Positions 11,490-26,281 of a stretch of DNA of 64,000 nucleotides are shown in pieces (the stretch's first letter is position 1; each line of letters opens with the position of its first letter). The DNA comes from Rhabditophanes sp. KR3021 (lineage: Eukaryota; Nematoda; Chromadorea; Rhabditida; Alloionematidae): positions 5,146,001 to 5,210,000 of the forward strand of contig CAUJLY010000003.1 in assembly GCA_963281155.1 (NCBI GenBank). Reading direction: 5' to 3'. The position numbers and the translations under genes are program-made. The notes beneath the pieces are model-generated. The model made no database searches. It was not told where the DNA came from and worked only from the letters and a program-made list of their open reading frames with translations.

Positions 11490-13013
11490 TTGTTCTCCCA
11501 CATGTAAAATAAACTGGGAAAATTACTATCAAAAATGAAGTGTTCCATAAGTATTCCAAACATACAAAATATTTTCATTTAATTATCTGTTTTCTTAATA
11601 AATTTTTTCTTTTCCAAAACTTGTGTCCAATTATTTGTAGAAACACTGGGGTGGAGAAAAAGACTAAAGTTTTGAAAGAAGAATCTAAAGCCTTAGCAGG
11701 AAGACAACTCCGAAAAGTTGTGATTGAGGAAACACTAGCCGGAAAAAATGCAATGACCTAAAGTTGCTGGTCGCAGAAATGGCAAATAACGTAAAACCTT
11801 CATAAAGCAATAACAAACCCATTACCAAGAGTTTCAAACAGAACATCGCTCATGCATGTAGCCTTAATCAACTTGTCCATAGAATGCTAAAACTGTAATG
11901 AAGGAACGTTGTAGAAAGACAGGAGATCCATAACTTTGCCTTTTCATCAATTATTACATATCAATGAAAACATCATCAAAATTTCGAAAAAGTGTTTAAA
12001 CTTTTCTTCTTTGAATTCAGAAGACATGTCAAATTTCTTGAGATGCTTAATGATCAATTCAAAGTCTTATTTTCGTCTAAAAAACATTGATGTTAACAAG
12101 ACAGCAATTGGTATGCAAATTATAATGTTTGTTATAAACAGTGCCTGTTTAAAGCCTTCCCACGTAAATCTTCTGACTATTTCTCTAATCAAGACAAGAT
12201 AAACACTCTGATATCTAATATTCTTGTTAACACACAAAAAGTGATCTTTATTATTGGATCTGTATTTTAGTAGGTGCGAATATCCATTGAAATAGCCCAA
12301 ATAAAAGCTGTGTTCAACTTCCACTGCCAACCTTATCAATGTGGTTCGATACCTTCCTACGCATGTTCTTCAAACTGTCTTCCAAAAAGCAAGTTTTTAA
12401 TGATAAACAGTCAAAGTTCCTTATGAAGTTGTAGCAAATTCTTTATCAACAAGGTAAACAATATTTAAAAGTTTAATCATTCAAATTGATGATATTTAAA
12501 AAGTGCAAAAATAATAAACTATTTATAAAGATCCAATTTTGGACAAAATTAATTTGTCTTTCTCCTTTTTGATCTAAAATTAGATTTTCATGTTGTTTAA
12601 AGAAAGTTAATAATGTGATATTTTGAAACCCTTTATATATTATCATATGCTCTATGTAGACTTGGATTTAACGATATATCTCTTAATATTCTTATACTTA
12701 ATAATACAGACGATGAATTACTTACGTATTAAGTGATAAACAATGATTTAAAAATAAAAGATATGGTGTGGGTTATTTATAAAATTATGTTTACCAGAAA
12801 TGAACTGTCATTCACTATAAAAGTATCCATTTAATTGCACTTATATAATGACAAATTACATTTTATTAAGAAATCCCATTTTTTACTGATAACACTTCAA
12901 AGGAAATTGTCAGTTTACCATATAAAAGATTGGGCTTTGTGTACACTATTAATATTATTATTGGTGCGGATATCTAATTTAGTTTTTTCAGAATTGTAAT
13001 CTAACTTTACGAA
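11490..13013. other. Intergenic region between ARID4 and the BTB/Kelch gene
   Basis: The first part is ARID4 3' UTR. The segment 11800-12339 holds a decayed minus-strand reading frame, listed separately. From 12340 to 13013 the sequence is very AT-rich with no convincing gene; the last part should contain the BTB/Kelch promoter. Confidence 0.5.
11800..12339 (-). pseudogene. Decayed protein-coding relic (one frame broken by several stops)
   Basis: On the minus strand a single frame runs through about 540 nt with internal stops. The first block includes a hydrophobic stretch (ALFITNIIICIPIAVLL then FFRRK), followed by TAA. The next reads DFELIIKHLKKFDMSSEF...FKHFFEILMM, then TGA TGA. Then come KVMDLLSFYNVPSLQF, TAG, and MDKLIKATCMSDVLFETLGNG. 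That the frame is kept across the stops, and the composition looks protein-like, suggests an old gene. The FF..L/LSFY/SDVLFE-GNG order recalls the C-terminal EF-hand half of mitochondrial calcium uptake (MICU) proteins, but this is only an impression and the upstream hydrophobic part does not fit. The identity is unproven. Confidence 0.3.
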
Positions 13014-14836
13014 ATGAGATGTTTAAATTATGCTAAGATGTCTGAAAACAACCCATTTGCTAATGCTGAATTAGTTCTAAGAAACGGCAGTGCGATGGTT
13101 TCCAAGACATTGCTTTGCTTATTTAGTCAATATTTTTATGATTTGTTTATGAAAGATAAGACAAAGGGTAAGTGAGTCATATGTTTTTGTCCCAATATTT
13201 TATTTGTTAGATAAATTTGAAATTCCGGAAATCGGATTGGAAGACTTTAAATGTTATAGTGACTTTCTTCTTCAAGATGATTTTGAATTCAGTGGGGAAC
13301 AGATTTTAAAACTTATTATCATCCAAAAACAGTTGAAATGTCCAAACATTGAGTTAGCAATAGAAAAGTGTTTAAATAACAGAAAATATTATAATTATTT
13401 ACCAATCTTTTATGAATCAACACAGAATATTGTTCTTTCCAAGTTTCACGATGAAATTAAAACCTTGATTCAAAATAATGTTAAGGTAGTTTATTTTCTG
13501 GTGTAAGTACTAACATCAATTTTCAGAATATCTACACAAACAGTTCCTTTGACTCTATTCCTTATGACAACTTGATTGAGCTTTTTGATTCAAAGTGTAT
13601 AGAATCCCAAGACCAGACAATGCTGTTAAATCTATTCACGAAATGGATTGAGTTTGATTTTAGGAATCGGAATGGGTTGTGGATTATTTTATTAGAAAAA
13701 TTAGACTCTACGAAACTGGACGACAGATATATTTTTCAAGAATACTGTCCACATAATCCTAAAGTTTATGAAATTCCTGAAGTCTCAAAATTCCTGATGA
13801 ATTTAAACAAAAGTGACGAAAAATATACTTCAAATAATTTGAGTAAAATTTCGAAAGTCTGCTTATGTAAGTTGCTAAATTACGAATGCTTTTATTCTTT
13901 ATTTCCGTTTCAGTTGGAGGATATGGTAACAGCAAATCTATTGCTTCTTTAGACCTAAAGACCAAAACAATTAATGAAATTGCCCAGCTGAGAACTGATA
14001 AGGCTTATCACACATCGGCAAAGGTTGAGAGCAAAGTTTTTGTGTTTGGAGGGAATACAAATAAAAGAATTGAAAAGTAGGTAGTTAGTGTTATTAATGG
14101 AACGATATAAATTCATTATAGATTTGATATTCAAACTAATACATGTGAAACTCTTGACTTTGAGATGCCTGCAGTTACTGAAGGCTTGTCAAGTGCTGTT
14201 GTAGGCAATAAAATATTTTCTATTGGTGGAAGCGTAAATGGGCAATTGTTAAATTGTGTAAATTAGTAAGAATATGCCCTTTTTCTTTCAAATACATTTT
14301 TTAGTTTTGAACCTGAAAAGATGTGTTGGGTCAAAAGCATGGACTTATGCAAAGCAGATAAAAATATCCGCTCTGTCGTAATTGACGGATTAATTTATTG
14401 CACACCAGGTGAATATTTTTCTAATTTGCAAAGGTGAGTAGAATTACCTATAATTTCGAACTTATTTTTAAGATTTGACGTGCGCGAAGGGAAGTGGTCT
14501 CTTTTGAGAGAATATCCTGACAAATCGTTTAAATCATCTGTTTCAACCTATGATGATAATATTTTGTGTTGTGGAGGTGAAACTAAAGGGTTACTTTATA
14601 AATCCTGTCGCGTGTATGACGTATCTGCGAATAGTTGGAGAGATATCGCTGATTTGCCTGTCTCTGTAACTTCTGGAACGTCAATTGAAACAGTAGACTC
14701 AATTATGTATTTTGGAGGATTCAATGGATGTCCAAGGAACGAGATATATTCGTATGATAAATCCAAACACGAATGGCAACGTTACAGCGCTTCTCTACCA
14801 GAAGGAAACTGCGACAGTTCAATAATTTCTTTTTGA
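13014..14836 (+). CDS. BTB-BACK-Kelch protein (KLHL-like), seven exons
   Basis: Exons are 13014-13167, 13211-13485, 13527-13866, 13914-14076, 14122-14265, 14305-14433 and 14473-14836, giving 522 residues. All introns are 39-47 nt, and the second contains a perfect TACTAAC branch point. Residues 1-110 resemble a divergent BTB domain (NAELVLRNGSAMVSKTLLCLFSQYFYDLF, with the usual YF..F of BTB). A BACK-like helical region follows. From about residue 260 there are Kelch repeats: VFGGNTNKRIEKF, IFSIGGS, a later ILCCGGETKG with a W seven residues on, and IMYFGGFNG followed by W. Such proteins are usually Cullin-3 substrate adaptors or actin-associated; which applies here cannot be told. The BTB lacks some usual core residues, so Cul3 binding is uncertain. 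ATG 13038 is an alternative start. Confidence 0.85.
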
Positions 14837-15501
14837 ATTAATACACCAAGAGTAAAAATTACGTCGAGTAAATATAAAAGACTTAATTTAATTGATGTCA
14901 GACATTGTATTGTTTTGATAAAATAATGGCACTTTTGTGAATGACTACATTTTTAATTGAAAATTCGTAAATGGTTTCACGACTCACACATAACATTTTT
15001 TCTGTCATTTTGGTTCCCAAGAACTCCGCATGGTGGGTCGACGGCGAGTCTCTTCATGTTGGTGGTCTTGATGGCCCATCAGATTCTTCTTCCACCTGCA
15101 TTGGTGATCTTGACGTGGTAGGTGTGTTGTGACAACTAAAATTAGCAATCAAATTCCCAAATGTTAATTAATAATGTAAAATTGCATGTCTGTTTCCTTA
15201 TTATCCTTCAATAAGATCATTATTCATAAATAAATTAACCTTAAGCTCAATCACATTTTGAATTTAATTTTGCCTACATCAAGCAATTCTTTTACATTTT
15301 TGAGATGTGACTTTCTATATGTTAGTCAAGTTCCATCTTTTAAAATTACTCTGAATTATCGTTGTTCCAACATCTCTTTGCATATCAAAAACATTTGAAG
15401 TTGACTTATGAATACCTTGCTCCAAGATCTTCTCGATTCCTATTTAAAATCCGAAGTACACTATTTTAAGGGAAACATTGGAAGAAGTACGTGCAATTAA
15501 A
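14837..15501. other. Intergenic region between the BTB/Kelch gene and FOXRED1
   Basis: Apart from the MSP relic on the minus strand (about 14977-15135), the sequence is AT-rich and non-coding. The FOXRED1 promoter should lie in 15200-15500. Confidence 0.5.
14977..15135 (-). pseudogene. Relic exon of a major sperm protein (MSP) gene
   Basis: Reading the minus strand from a 3' splice site-like CTAATTTTAG ending at 15136, the frame gives HTYHVKITNAGGRRI, then TGA at 15081-15079, then [20 protein letters not shown]. This is the most conserved core of nematode MSP (HTYHIKITNAGGRRIGWA...TTNMRRLGVDP.CGVL); the stop replaces a conserved glycine codon by one base change. After CGVL the similarity fades and a stop follows at 14979-14977. 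No N-terminal exon or C-terminal half could be found nearby. MSP is the cytoskeletal motility protein of amoeboid nematode sperm, so the relic is also good evidence of nematode origin. Confidence 0.85.
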
Positions 15502-17161
15502 ATGGGTTCTAGATTATTGAAGGTACCTATATTATCCGTGTCTCGTTCTCTTCGGACAACTCCAATTTCAGCCTGGCAAAATTATGAAAACGAAAGGCAT
15601 TACGAGCCTGGTGAGGATGTGATGAATAGAACATGGCATGGGCTAACTTACGACTTCAGACGCTGGAAAAGAAGATTCCAAGATGGAAAGAAAGATGCCT
15701 GGAAACGTCTAAACCCTATTGCTCATGCCAAGAGAGCTGTCTTTGATCATGAATTACTGCCACATCGGGCCGAAGTTTTAATCATCGGAGGTGGCTTAAC
15801 AGGAAGTTCAACGGCTTACTGGATCAAGCAGAGATTTAGAGATGAGGATTTCAAGGTTGTCGTTGTTGAGGATCCAGACAGTGTAAGAACCTTTATTTTT
15901 TCAATTATTTACTTATTAACTTTTTAGCTTATTTACTTATTAACTTTTTAATTTATTACTTATTAATGTAATTTAGTTTGCTCAATCAAGTACAATGTTA
16001 GATCCTGGTACAATCACACAGCAATTCGGGCATCCAGAAATGATTGAAATGTCATTATTTACGGCAGAATTTTTAAGGCATGCTGGGGAACATTTGCAAG
16101 TCTTGGATTCTCCACCACCAGATATTAATTTCTTGCCGATGGGCCACCTTCATTTGGCTAGATCTGAAGAAGAGGCTGCTAAATTAAAAGAAACGTGGAA
16201 GCTTCAAATAAATCACCAAGCTAAGGTTGCTTTCTACGGCAAGACTGAACTTGAACTCAATTTTCCTTATATCAACTTTGATGATGTGGTAGCAGGAAGT
16301 TACGGCCTTGAAAATGAGGGAGCAATTGATACATGGCAATTGTTATCGGCAATAAGAGAGAAGAACATCTCCCTTGGCGTTCAATACTTTAAAGGAGAGG
16401 TAGAAGATTTCTTTTTTGAAAAAGATGGTAACTCTAGTGATGCTATTTTTGAAAATGAAAAGACTGACCAAAATATGCTCGAGAGAAGAAAACTGAAGGG
16501 AGTCATTGTAAAGTGTAAGAAGACAGGAGCTTCTCCTAGGCCCGTAAGAACTCATCTAATAGTAAACTGTGCTGGGCCATGGGCTGGGAAAGTTGCTGAA
16601 ATGGCTGGAATCGGAAAGGGCGAAGGGCTGATGGCAATTCCAATTCCCGTAAAAGCAAAAAAGAAGATGACCTTTGTCATTCATGCACCTGATGTTCCAG
16701 CCGCAGATTTCCCGGCTTTAGTGGATCCTTCTGGCATTTATTGCAGACCACAAGATGTGGGTTATAAGTTTATTGTGGAAAAGACTTTGACCCCAGAAGA
16801 AGATCACCTGATAGATCATTCCAACTTAGATATAGATTACGATTATTATTATAATAACATCCTGCCTACCCTGGTAAAAAGAATTCCTTCTTTTGAATCC
16901 TCTAAAGTTATAAACGCCTGGGCACGGTATGAAGATGTGAACACATTCGACGATGCACCCATTATCGGAGAACATTTACTCTACAAAAACTTGTTCACAA
17001 TGTGTGGATATGGCCGGTATGGAATTCAATTTAAGTTAAGTGCCGCCAGAGCGTTTGCAGAGCGTGTATTTGATGGAGCATATACTTCTATCAACTTGCG
17101 AAAATACGATATGAGGAGAATTATGCAAAATCAGCCGATTAAAGAGCCCTTAAAGTTTTAA
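15502..17161 (+). CDS. FOXRED1: FOXRED1-like mitochondrial FAD-dependent oxidoreductase
   Basis: Exons are 15502-15882 and 15977-17161; 521 residues. The start ATG 15502 gives a basic, serine-rich, acid-poor leader (MGSRLLKVPILSVSRSLRTT) typical of mitochondrial import. A Rossmann FAD-binding motif lies near residue 95 (AEVLIIGGGLTGSSTAYWI). The DAO-type fold continues with LDPGTITQQFG, LIVNCAGPWAGKVAEMAGIG, the FAD-contacting YCRPQD and the C-terminal INAWARYEDVNTFDDAPIIG, all hallmarks of FOXRED1. In animals FOXRED1 is needed for assembly of respiratory complex I; I infer the same here. The 94-nt intron is built from a 22-bp repeat with a decoy TTTTTAG. Confidence 0.92.
15905..15968 (+). 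repeat. 22-bp tandem repeat inside the FOXRED1 intron
   Basis: Two copies of TTATTTACTTATTAACTTTT-TA (15905-15926 and 15929-15950) are followed by a shorter degenerate third copy. The first copy is followed by a G and so carries a decoy TTTTTAG acceptor. The real acceptor ATTTAG is at 15976. Confidence 0.85.
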
Positions 17162-17499
17162 GCCACTTAGAAAGGGAAACTTTTAATTAGAACATTTTTC
17201 CTTATTTAGAATATGTACAATAAAAGCAATTGATTTTATCTTTTTATTATTCTGAACACGAGGTCAAACGATTGGTCCTGCATTATATCTCCCAATATAA
17301 CCTTTGCAACTTTGGATACAAAGTACACTAATAAAAGCAACACTTTGGTTACATTTAGCTATCATGATCCACGTGTACTAATTGCCATAAAAAGCAAATT
17401 GTAGTAAAAAATTTTGATTACATATTAGGTGAGCTAAAAAGTCATTACTTACTTCATTTAGTCTACGTATCTATCGCAAATCATCTGGTGATATTAAAA
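17162..17499. other. Intergenic spacer between FOXRED1 and the acidic orphan
   Basis: 338 bp of AT-rich DNA. It has an AATAAA-like signal (ACAATAAAAG, about 17218) for FOXRED1 and presumably the promoter of the next gene. No other feature was seen. Confidence 0.5.
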
Positions 17500-18414
17500 A
17501 TGTTGCTTCAATCTGTTGTCTCTCATCAACGCCTCAATAAAAGTAATGGTCAGAAGGTTACAAGAAGGGTGGACGAAGAGCAAGTAAGAGACTCCCAAGA
17601 CAAAAAGGCTCTAGCGCAAGTGGACTCCAATGGAAATATTCTTGAATTTGTTAATTTGAATGGTAACTTTATTTTTTAGAATCTAATGATTAGTCATGTT
17701 TTTTTAGAAACTCCTAAACTCACAACTAACTACAAAATAATCGACTCAGCTAACTCTGATGACACCAACCTTACCATATCTGATTCTGATGACACGAAAC
17801 AGCAGTTCAAGCCTGAATGCAGAGATATCAAAGCGGTCCATGAAAAAGTACTTTACTGGTTCGAGAAGGTCAACATACATGCCTCATTCCAACCCCTCGA
17901 AGTTGAATCTAAAGAATTCTTCAAGTGGGTAACTGAAGAAGAAAGAGATTGTATCTGCGGTGATATATTGAGCTGCTTCATCGAAAATGGACACGTCACA
18001 CCTTTGACTCCTGGCGAGTTAGAATGCGCATACTTCAAGAAATTCGATGATGCCATTCCATTGGAACTTCTTTTGGTAGACAATGTCCAAGATTTGTTGG
18101 ACAATTTAGAGGATATTGTTGAGGTCAGAGGAGGAAGAGAAGTTACCTACACGGTAAAAGATATGATGGAAATTGAAAATCAGTTGGAGCATGAAAGCCA
18201 GTTGGAGCATGAAATGGAATTAGTAGGGTCAGAGGATGAAGATCCAGACTATTCACCAAGTCACAGCTCATCTGAGTACTCTCTGGATGATACTCAATCT
18301 TCCTTCGATAATTCTTCCCTTGGATACCAAACTGAGTGTGAATTTAATGAAACCCTGAACTTTAATGAAGATGCTGAAGAGATGGGAACTGATGTTGACG
18401 GTATGCAAGAATAG
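17500..18414 (+). CDS. Acidic protein of unknown function
   Basis: Exons 17500-17662 and 17708-18414 are joined across a 45-nt intron and encode 289 residues. I do not recognise the family. The N-terminal 75 residues are polar. Residues about 95-205 form a compact, probably helical region (HEKVLYWFEKVNIHASF, KEFFKWVTEEERDCICGDI, LTPGELECAYFKKFDDAIP, LLVDNVQDLLDNLEDIVEV) with three cysteines. The rest is strongly acidic and serine-rich (SEDEDPDYSPSHSSSEYS) and contains a short duplication (NQLEHES/SQLEHEM). No signal peptide, membrane segment or basic nuclear signal stands out. The acidic tail would fit a chromatin or transcription factor, but that is speculation. Confidence 0.75.
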
Positions 18415-18647
18415 AGATCAAAAAAACACTTTATTTACACGAATCTCTCCAAAATCTATGTGATCAGACAAATATTATAAAACAATAAATTATATACAAA
18501 ATAAAATTATATTTTTGCCAACTGTGTATTAAAATGTTTTATTCATAACTTCACAACCAAATAATAATCTCCTTACAATTTGTAGAAAAAATAATGTTAA
18601 TAATAAATTAAGACTGCTTTGATAATGAAATTAGCTACTACTTTTTC

Positions 18648-22642
<3,995 letters not shown>

Positions 22643-24420
22643 TTAATTGTCGTACCTGCCGAATTCTGTCTCACTTGACTCGAAAGGAAAAACCCAAATC
22701 AACTTTTTATCTTCAATAACATTTCTTCGGAGATCTTTTAGAGATGCATCTAGCGCTGGACCCTGAAATTAAAAGGTTAATTTGATAAAAAAGAAAAATC
22801 AAATGAATATGGATGATTGTGCATATCACTTACAAGGTCGATTAGATATGTGTCCACAATTTTGGTGTAACCAATGATATTTAACGATAAGCATGTAGAG
22901 ATAAGATCATCTATGCTTATACCCGTCATTTTGCTCAAATTATTAAAGGAAATAGTAGTTTCTTTATTTAAGTATTTTTGTCTAAGGTGACAAAGGATTA
23001 CCGATTTCCAATACTTCCTGTACGCTATCAGTCCATTGTCAGAAAGAGGATGTTCTGGCGAGCCAATTTTTTTTTCACGCAAAGATAATTTGTAAGAAAG
23101 GTCAATTAACAATTGTCCATAGCCAAGACCCATTCGATGAGGAAATGTCAAAATGCAGGACAGATTGTTATTAGAAGCGGGTTTGTGTTCTTTTGAAAAG
23201 TATCCAACGGGCGTAAATCCAGCTTCGCTGATTTCTGTCAAAATGTAAAACTTAAAAAGATGCACATGATTTACTGTTACTTTATGAGGAATAAATAGCG
23301 AAGCTAACCAGCATATTCTTCTGCAATAGGCAGTTTCATTTTCGCCACTGAGTTCAAAAACTGAAATCATTCGCTTTTCACTGTCCCTGTAAATTTCATT
23401 ACCAGGTGGGTGTTTTCTAGTGCACTGCTTGATATGAAATTCAAAAGGTCCAGTTGACGCAAATGGTAATAAACAAAAACGACACACAAAAATGTCAGCT
23501 GCGTTCTTAATGTCATCAGGATATTTAGATTCGAATTGAGCCTCCATCGTGTATCCGTGATAGTGTAATTTGGACTTCCCTTCTTCAGCAGTTTTTAATG
23601 CCATTTTGTCTTTGGTGGCTTCTTTGATGTTGGAATACAATATGGTTGCAGGCGTCTTACTCAATTGTTTCATTAATCGCTCTTTGCTTGCTTCACTGAA
23701 ACTTTGATGACTCATACTCTCATGTCCGCCTTTTAGTTTAAAAATAGCTTCCGTTAATATAGGATCTGTATGCATGAGTACATCAAACGTTTGACGGTTT
23801 TCTAGTTTGTTTTGAATTTTGACAGCAAAAGCCCTTTCTGCTTTGTCGATCTCATCATAACTATCACTAGCATCACTAGATAGTAATTTATGATGGCTTT
23901 TGCTACCAGACTTTTTGGAAATATTCCTAGCCTTGCCAGGACTGTTTTGAGAGTTCTGTGAGTTTTGCGAATATTGCCCATTTTGATTCTTTTTAGGAGT
24001 TCCAATTGCCTTGTGATTCGAATGTTTTAAAGCCTTTTCACAATCAGAGCATGTCCAATTTGGTAAAAATCCATTAATACGCTTAGGCAAACTACAAGGT
24101 CCACAATATGTGATACGGCATCTTTTACATTCAATATTTAACGGATCTACGATAAACTTGTTGCATCCAGCGCATGACTGGCATCGATTGCATTTAAAAA
24201 CAGATTTATTCTTCGGGATACTAAAAAATTGAGAACTAAGTCCTTCTAAACCTTGGCAAACTTTGTGGTAAACTTCCGCACATGTTACACATTCAATAAC
24301 GCCCTCGTCAATCGTATCCTCGTCAAGGACTTTTGCACATTTTTTGCATCTTTGATGGGTAGATAAACTTTGTCCTAGGCGTTTTCTTTTTGCTTTAGGT
24401 GAAAGTATCAGAGAGGACAT
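22643..24420 (-). CDS. KAT6: MOZ/KAT6-type MYST histone acetyltransferase with double PHD finger
   Basis: Exons 24420-22834 and 22762-22643 encode 568 residues; the last exon completes the catalytic domain. Residues about 22-118 form tandem PHD fingers (CKKC...CVTC...H..C, then CNRC..C..C...CKRC). The MYST domain starts at about 280 (HYHGYTMEAQFESKYP) with its C2HC finger (CRFCLLPF...H...C) and the LFIPHKVTV segment holding the autoacetylated lysine. It continues with SCILTFP (catalytic Cys), HRMGLGYGQLLI (acetyl-CoA loop) and SPEHPLSD (catalytic Glu). The order double-PHD then MYST is that of MOZ/MORF/Enok, whose complexes acetylate histone H3. It is much shorter than vertebrate KAT6 and lacks the N-terminal winged-helix region and long C-terminal tail. 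Confidence 0.92.
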
Positions 24421-26281
24421 AATTTATATAATATTAATCAAGTAAAATTAGAATGCGATAAATGTTAAGTTAGGGAAAAACAGAAGGTCAAAAGAAAGAG
24501 CCTGCCAAAATATTTCGTGTTGAGACATTGATCGTGTGCGTATATATATTCGTTGCACAAAAATAAATCATATGTAAACAATTTAGTATAAGATGCATTT
24601 GATGTGTTTTTTGTTGTTCTATATTTTTAATATACATATATGAAATGTAGTATTACTTTTTAGGATCGACAATGTGTATTAAACGTGTATGTAATTTATG
24701 ATTAAAAATATTATCTTTTATTTCAGATTAAATATGTTTTAAAAACGTTCCTACCTATTTTGCTGATTGACTATATGTAAATATGTCTTGATGTTATTAT
24801 TCTACTCAAAATCAGAATAACTTAAATTCAAGTTTTGTTGATCTAAACTAAATGGAATTATATAACATCAAGATAACTGTATTATTTGATTTATAATGAC
24901 AGATCCACAATCCTAAAGCACCTTATCTGCTGCTGATGCCTTTTTGGACAAAATCAGTGAAATCGCCGTTGTTCATCGTTCCTTTGAACCACAAATAACT
25001 CACAACATTTGATAAGGCCAAAATGTACATTGAAAGATGCTCGGTCTTCTTTAGTGACCACGAACCTGACGTATTCTTTGACTTGAACGACAAGATTAGG
25101 AATACCGAAAGAGAAATTATGCATATTTTGCGCAGCAAACTTTCAATCTATGAGGATTAATTTTAATTGTAATGATCAATTTAGATATTTAGTTTAAGAA
25201 ATAAATACAAGTGTTTATTCAATTGTGTAAAATAATCATTGTAATGATTGTTTAAAATTCTTAAATACAAAGTGCATGATACTTTGCGCACAAAGTTTAC
25301 TCGACAATTAGCATTCAACTTTCCATTTTTACATAATTACATCTCTTTATTAGTTATCTTTTTACTCGAAAAAATCATATAATACAGCATTGAAACAGGA
25401 ACTAAAATAATTAAGTGTCAGTAAGCTTCAACTCTTTCCTAATTTGAATAAAATATTATTTAAAGTAGACTTTATTTTGACATAAATATATTTATTAATA
25501 CTCCCAACAAAACAATTTAATCACAACAATTTCGGAGACAAATAAATACTGCTACCTTTTTTGCCTGTAAGCCACATCTATTCTGAATAAAATAATATCT
25601 TTTAAACATGTTATATACATAAACTCCCTTTTTCTTTAACAACAACAATACAACAGTTTAGGGCCCTACTCATAATCGTTTCTAAATCTAACCTTCTTCC
25701 TTAGTGTCAGATAAATAAATACTTAAGTGTATTATTCCCAGACTGTTCTTTTTATCGGCGCTAAATTTCAATTGCTTTCTTGATACCAAAATACATCCAG
25801 GCTAACCCCAAATGGCCACTACCTCGAATTTTTGTTAACATCTATTTTTCAACCTATTCCACCTTTGAGACCTCGATTATATGACTCGTTACCATGCCAA
25901 CTAAAAATTTGTTTCACCTTTTGACTATCTCAAAAAATTAATATTATCTATATAGTGAGGAAGATGGTTATGCTTGAGACTTTACATATTAATTTTGCAT
26001 CGACAAAATATTACTTCCTATAAAAATTTACATTTTCATTGCCAAATTTCTTTAGTGTGTATGTGCCTTGTTTAGCAACTTTTTGTTGTTATCGATATAA
26101 ATTTATGTTTGCAATGAAAAAGGTGTTTGTAGGCTCATAATGTTTTTATTTTTATAGTAAGGATTTAGATAATGTTTCTTTTATGATTAAATTATGTTTA
26201 ATTTTTATAATTTAGACCTTTAGATTGAGTTGCGGGGTAACACTCACACAAGTCCTTTTTGAGCAATTAAAAGGTTGTAGA
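24421..26281. other. Intergenic region between the MYST and kinase genes (divergent)
   Basis: Non-coding and AT-rich except for the broken small ORF at 24896-25160. Both promoters must lie here. A T-rich stretch ending ATTTAG at 26216, 66 nt before the kinase ATG, could be a spliced-leader or cis acceptor. Confidence 0.5.
24896..25160 (+). pseudogene. Broken small gene (premature stop plus frameshift), about 85 codons
   Basis: From ATG 24896 the frame reads MTDPQS, TAA (24914-24916), then STLSAADAFLDKISEIAVVH and RSFEPQITHN, where it stops. An overlapping frame takes over at about 24998 with TFDKAKMYIERCSVFFSDHE, PDVFFDLNDKIRNTERE, IMHILRSKLSIYED and TAA at 25160. The two halves have ordinary soluble, helix-rich composition quite unlike the surrounding DNA and abut at the frameshift, so they were probably one reading frame. 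I cannot name the family. A decayed duplicate or processed copy is most likely; two sequencing errors in a live gene is the alternative. Confidence 0.45.

Noticed and set aside
11540..11761. Plus-strand ORF after ARID4 ending KVVIEETLAGKNAMT, with an acceptor-like TTTGTAG inside.
   Set aside because: No donor to join it to ARID4, whose stop codon precedes it; composition is not convincing and no family is recognised.
12338..12360. GGTTCGATACC, a good tRNA B-box match.
   Set aside because: No T-stem pairing around it and no A-box or acceptor stem at the right distance; lies over the decayed coding relic.
14925..14950. AATGGCACTTTTG, like the miR-228/263 start.
   Set aside because: Only nine bases match and no hairpin partner is present.
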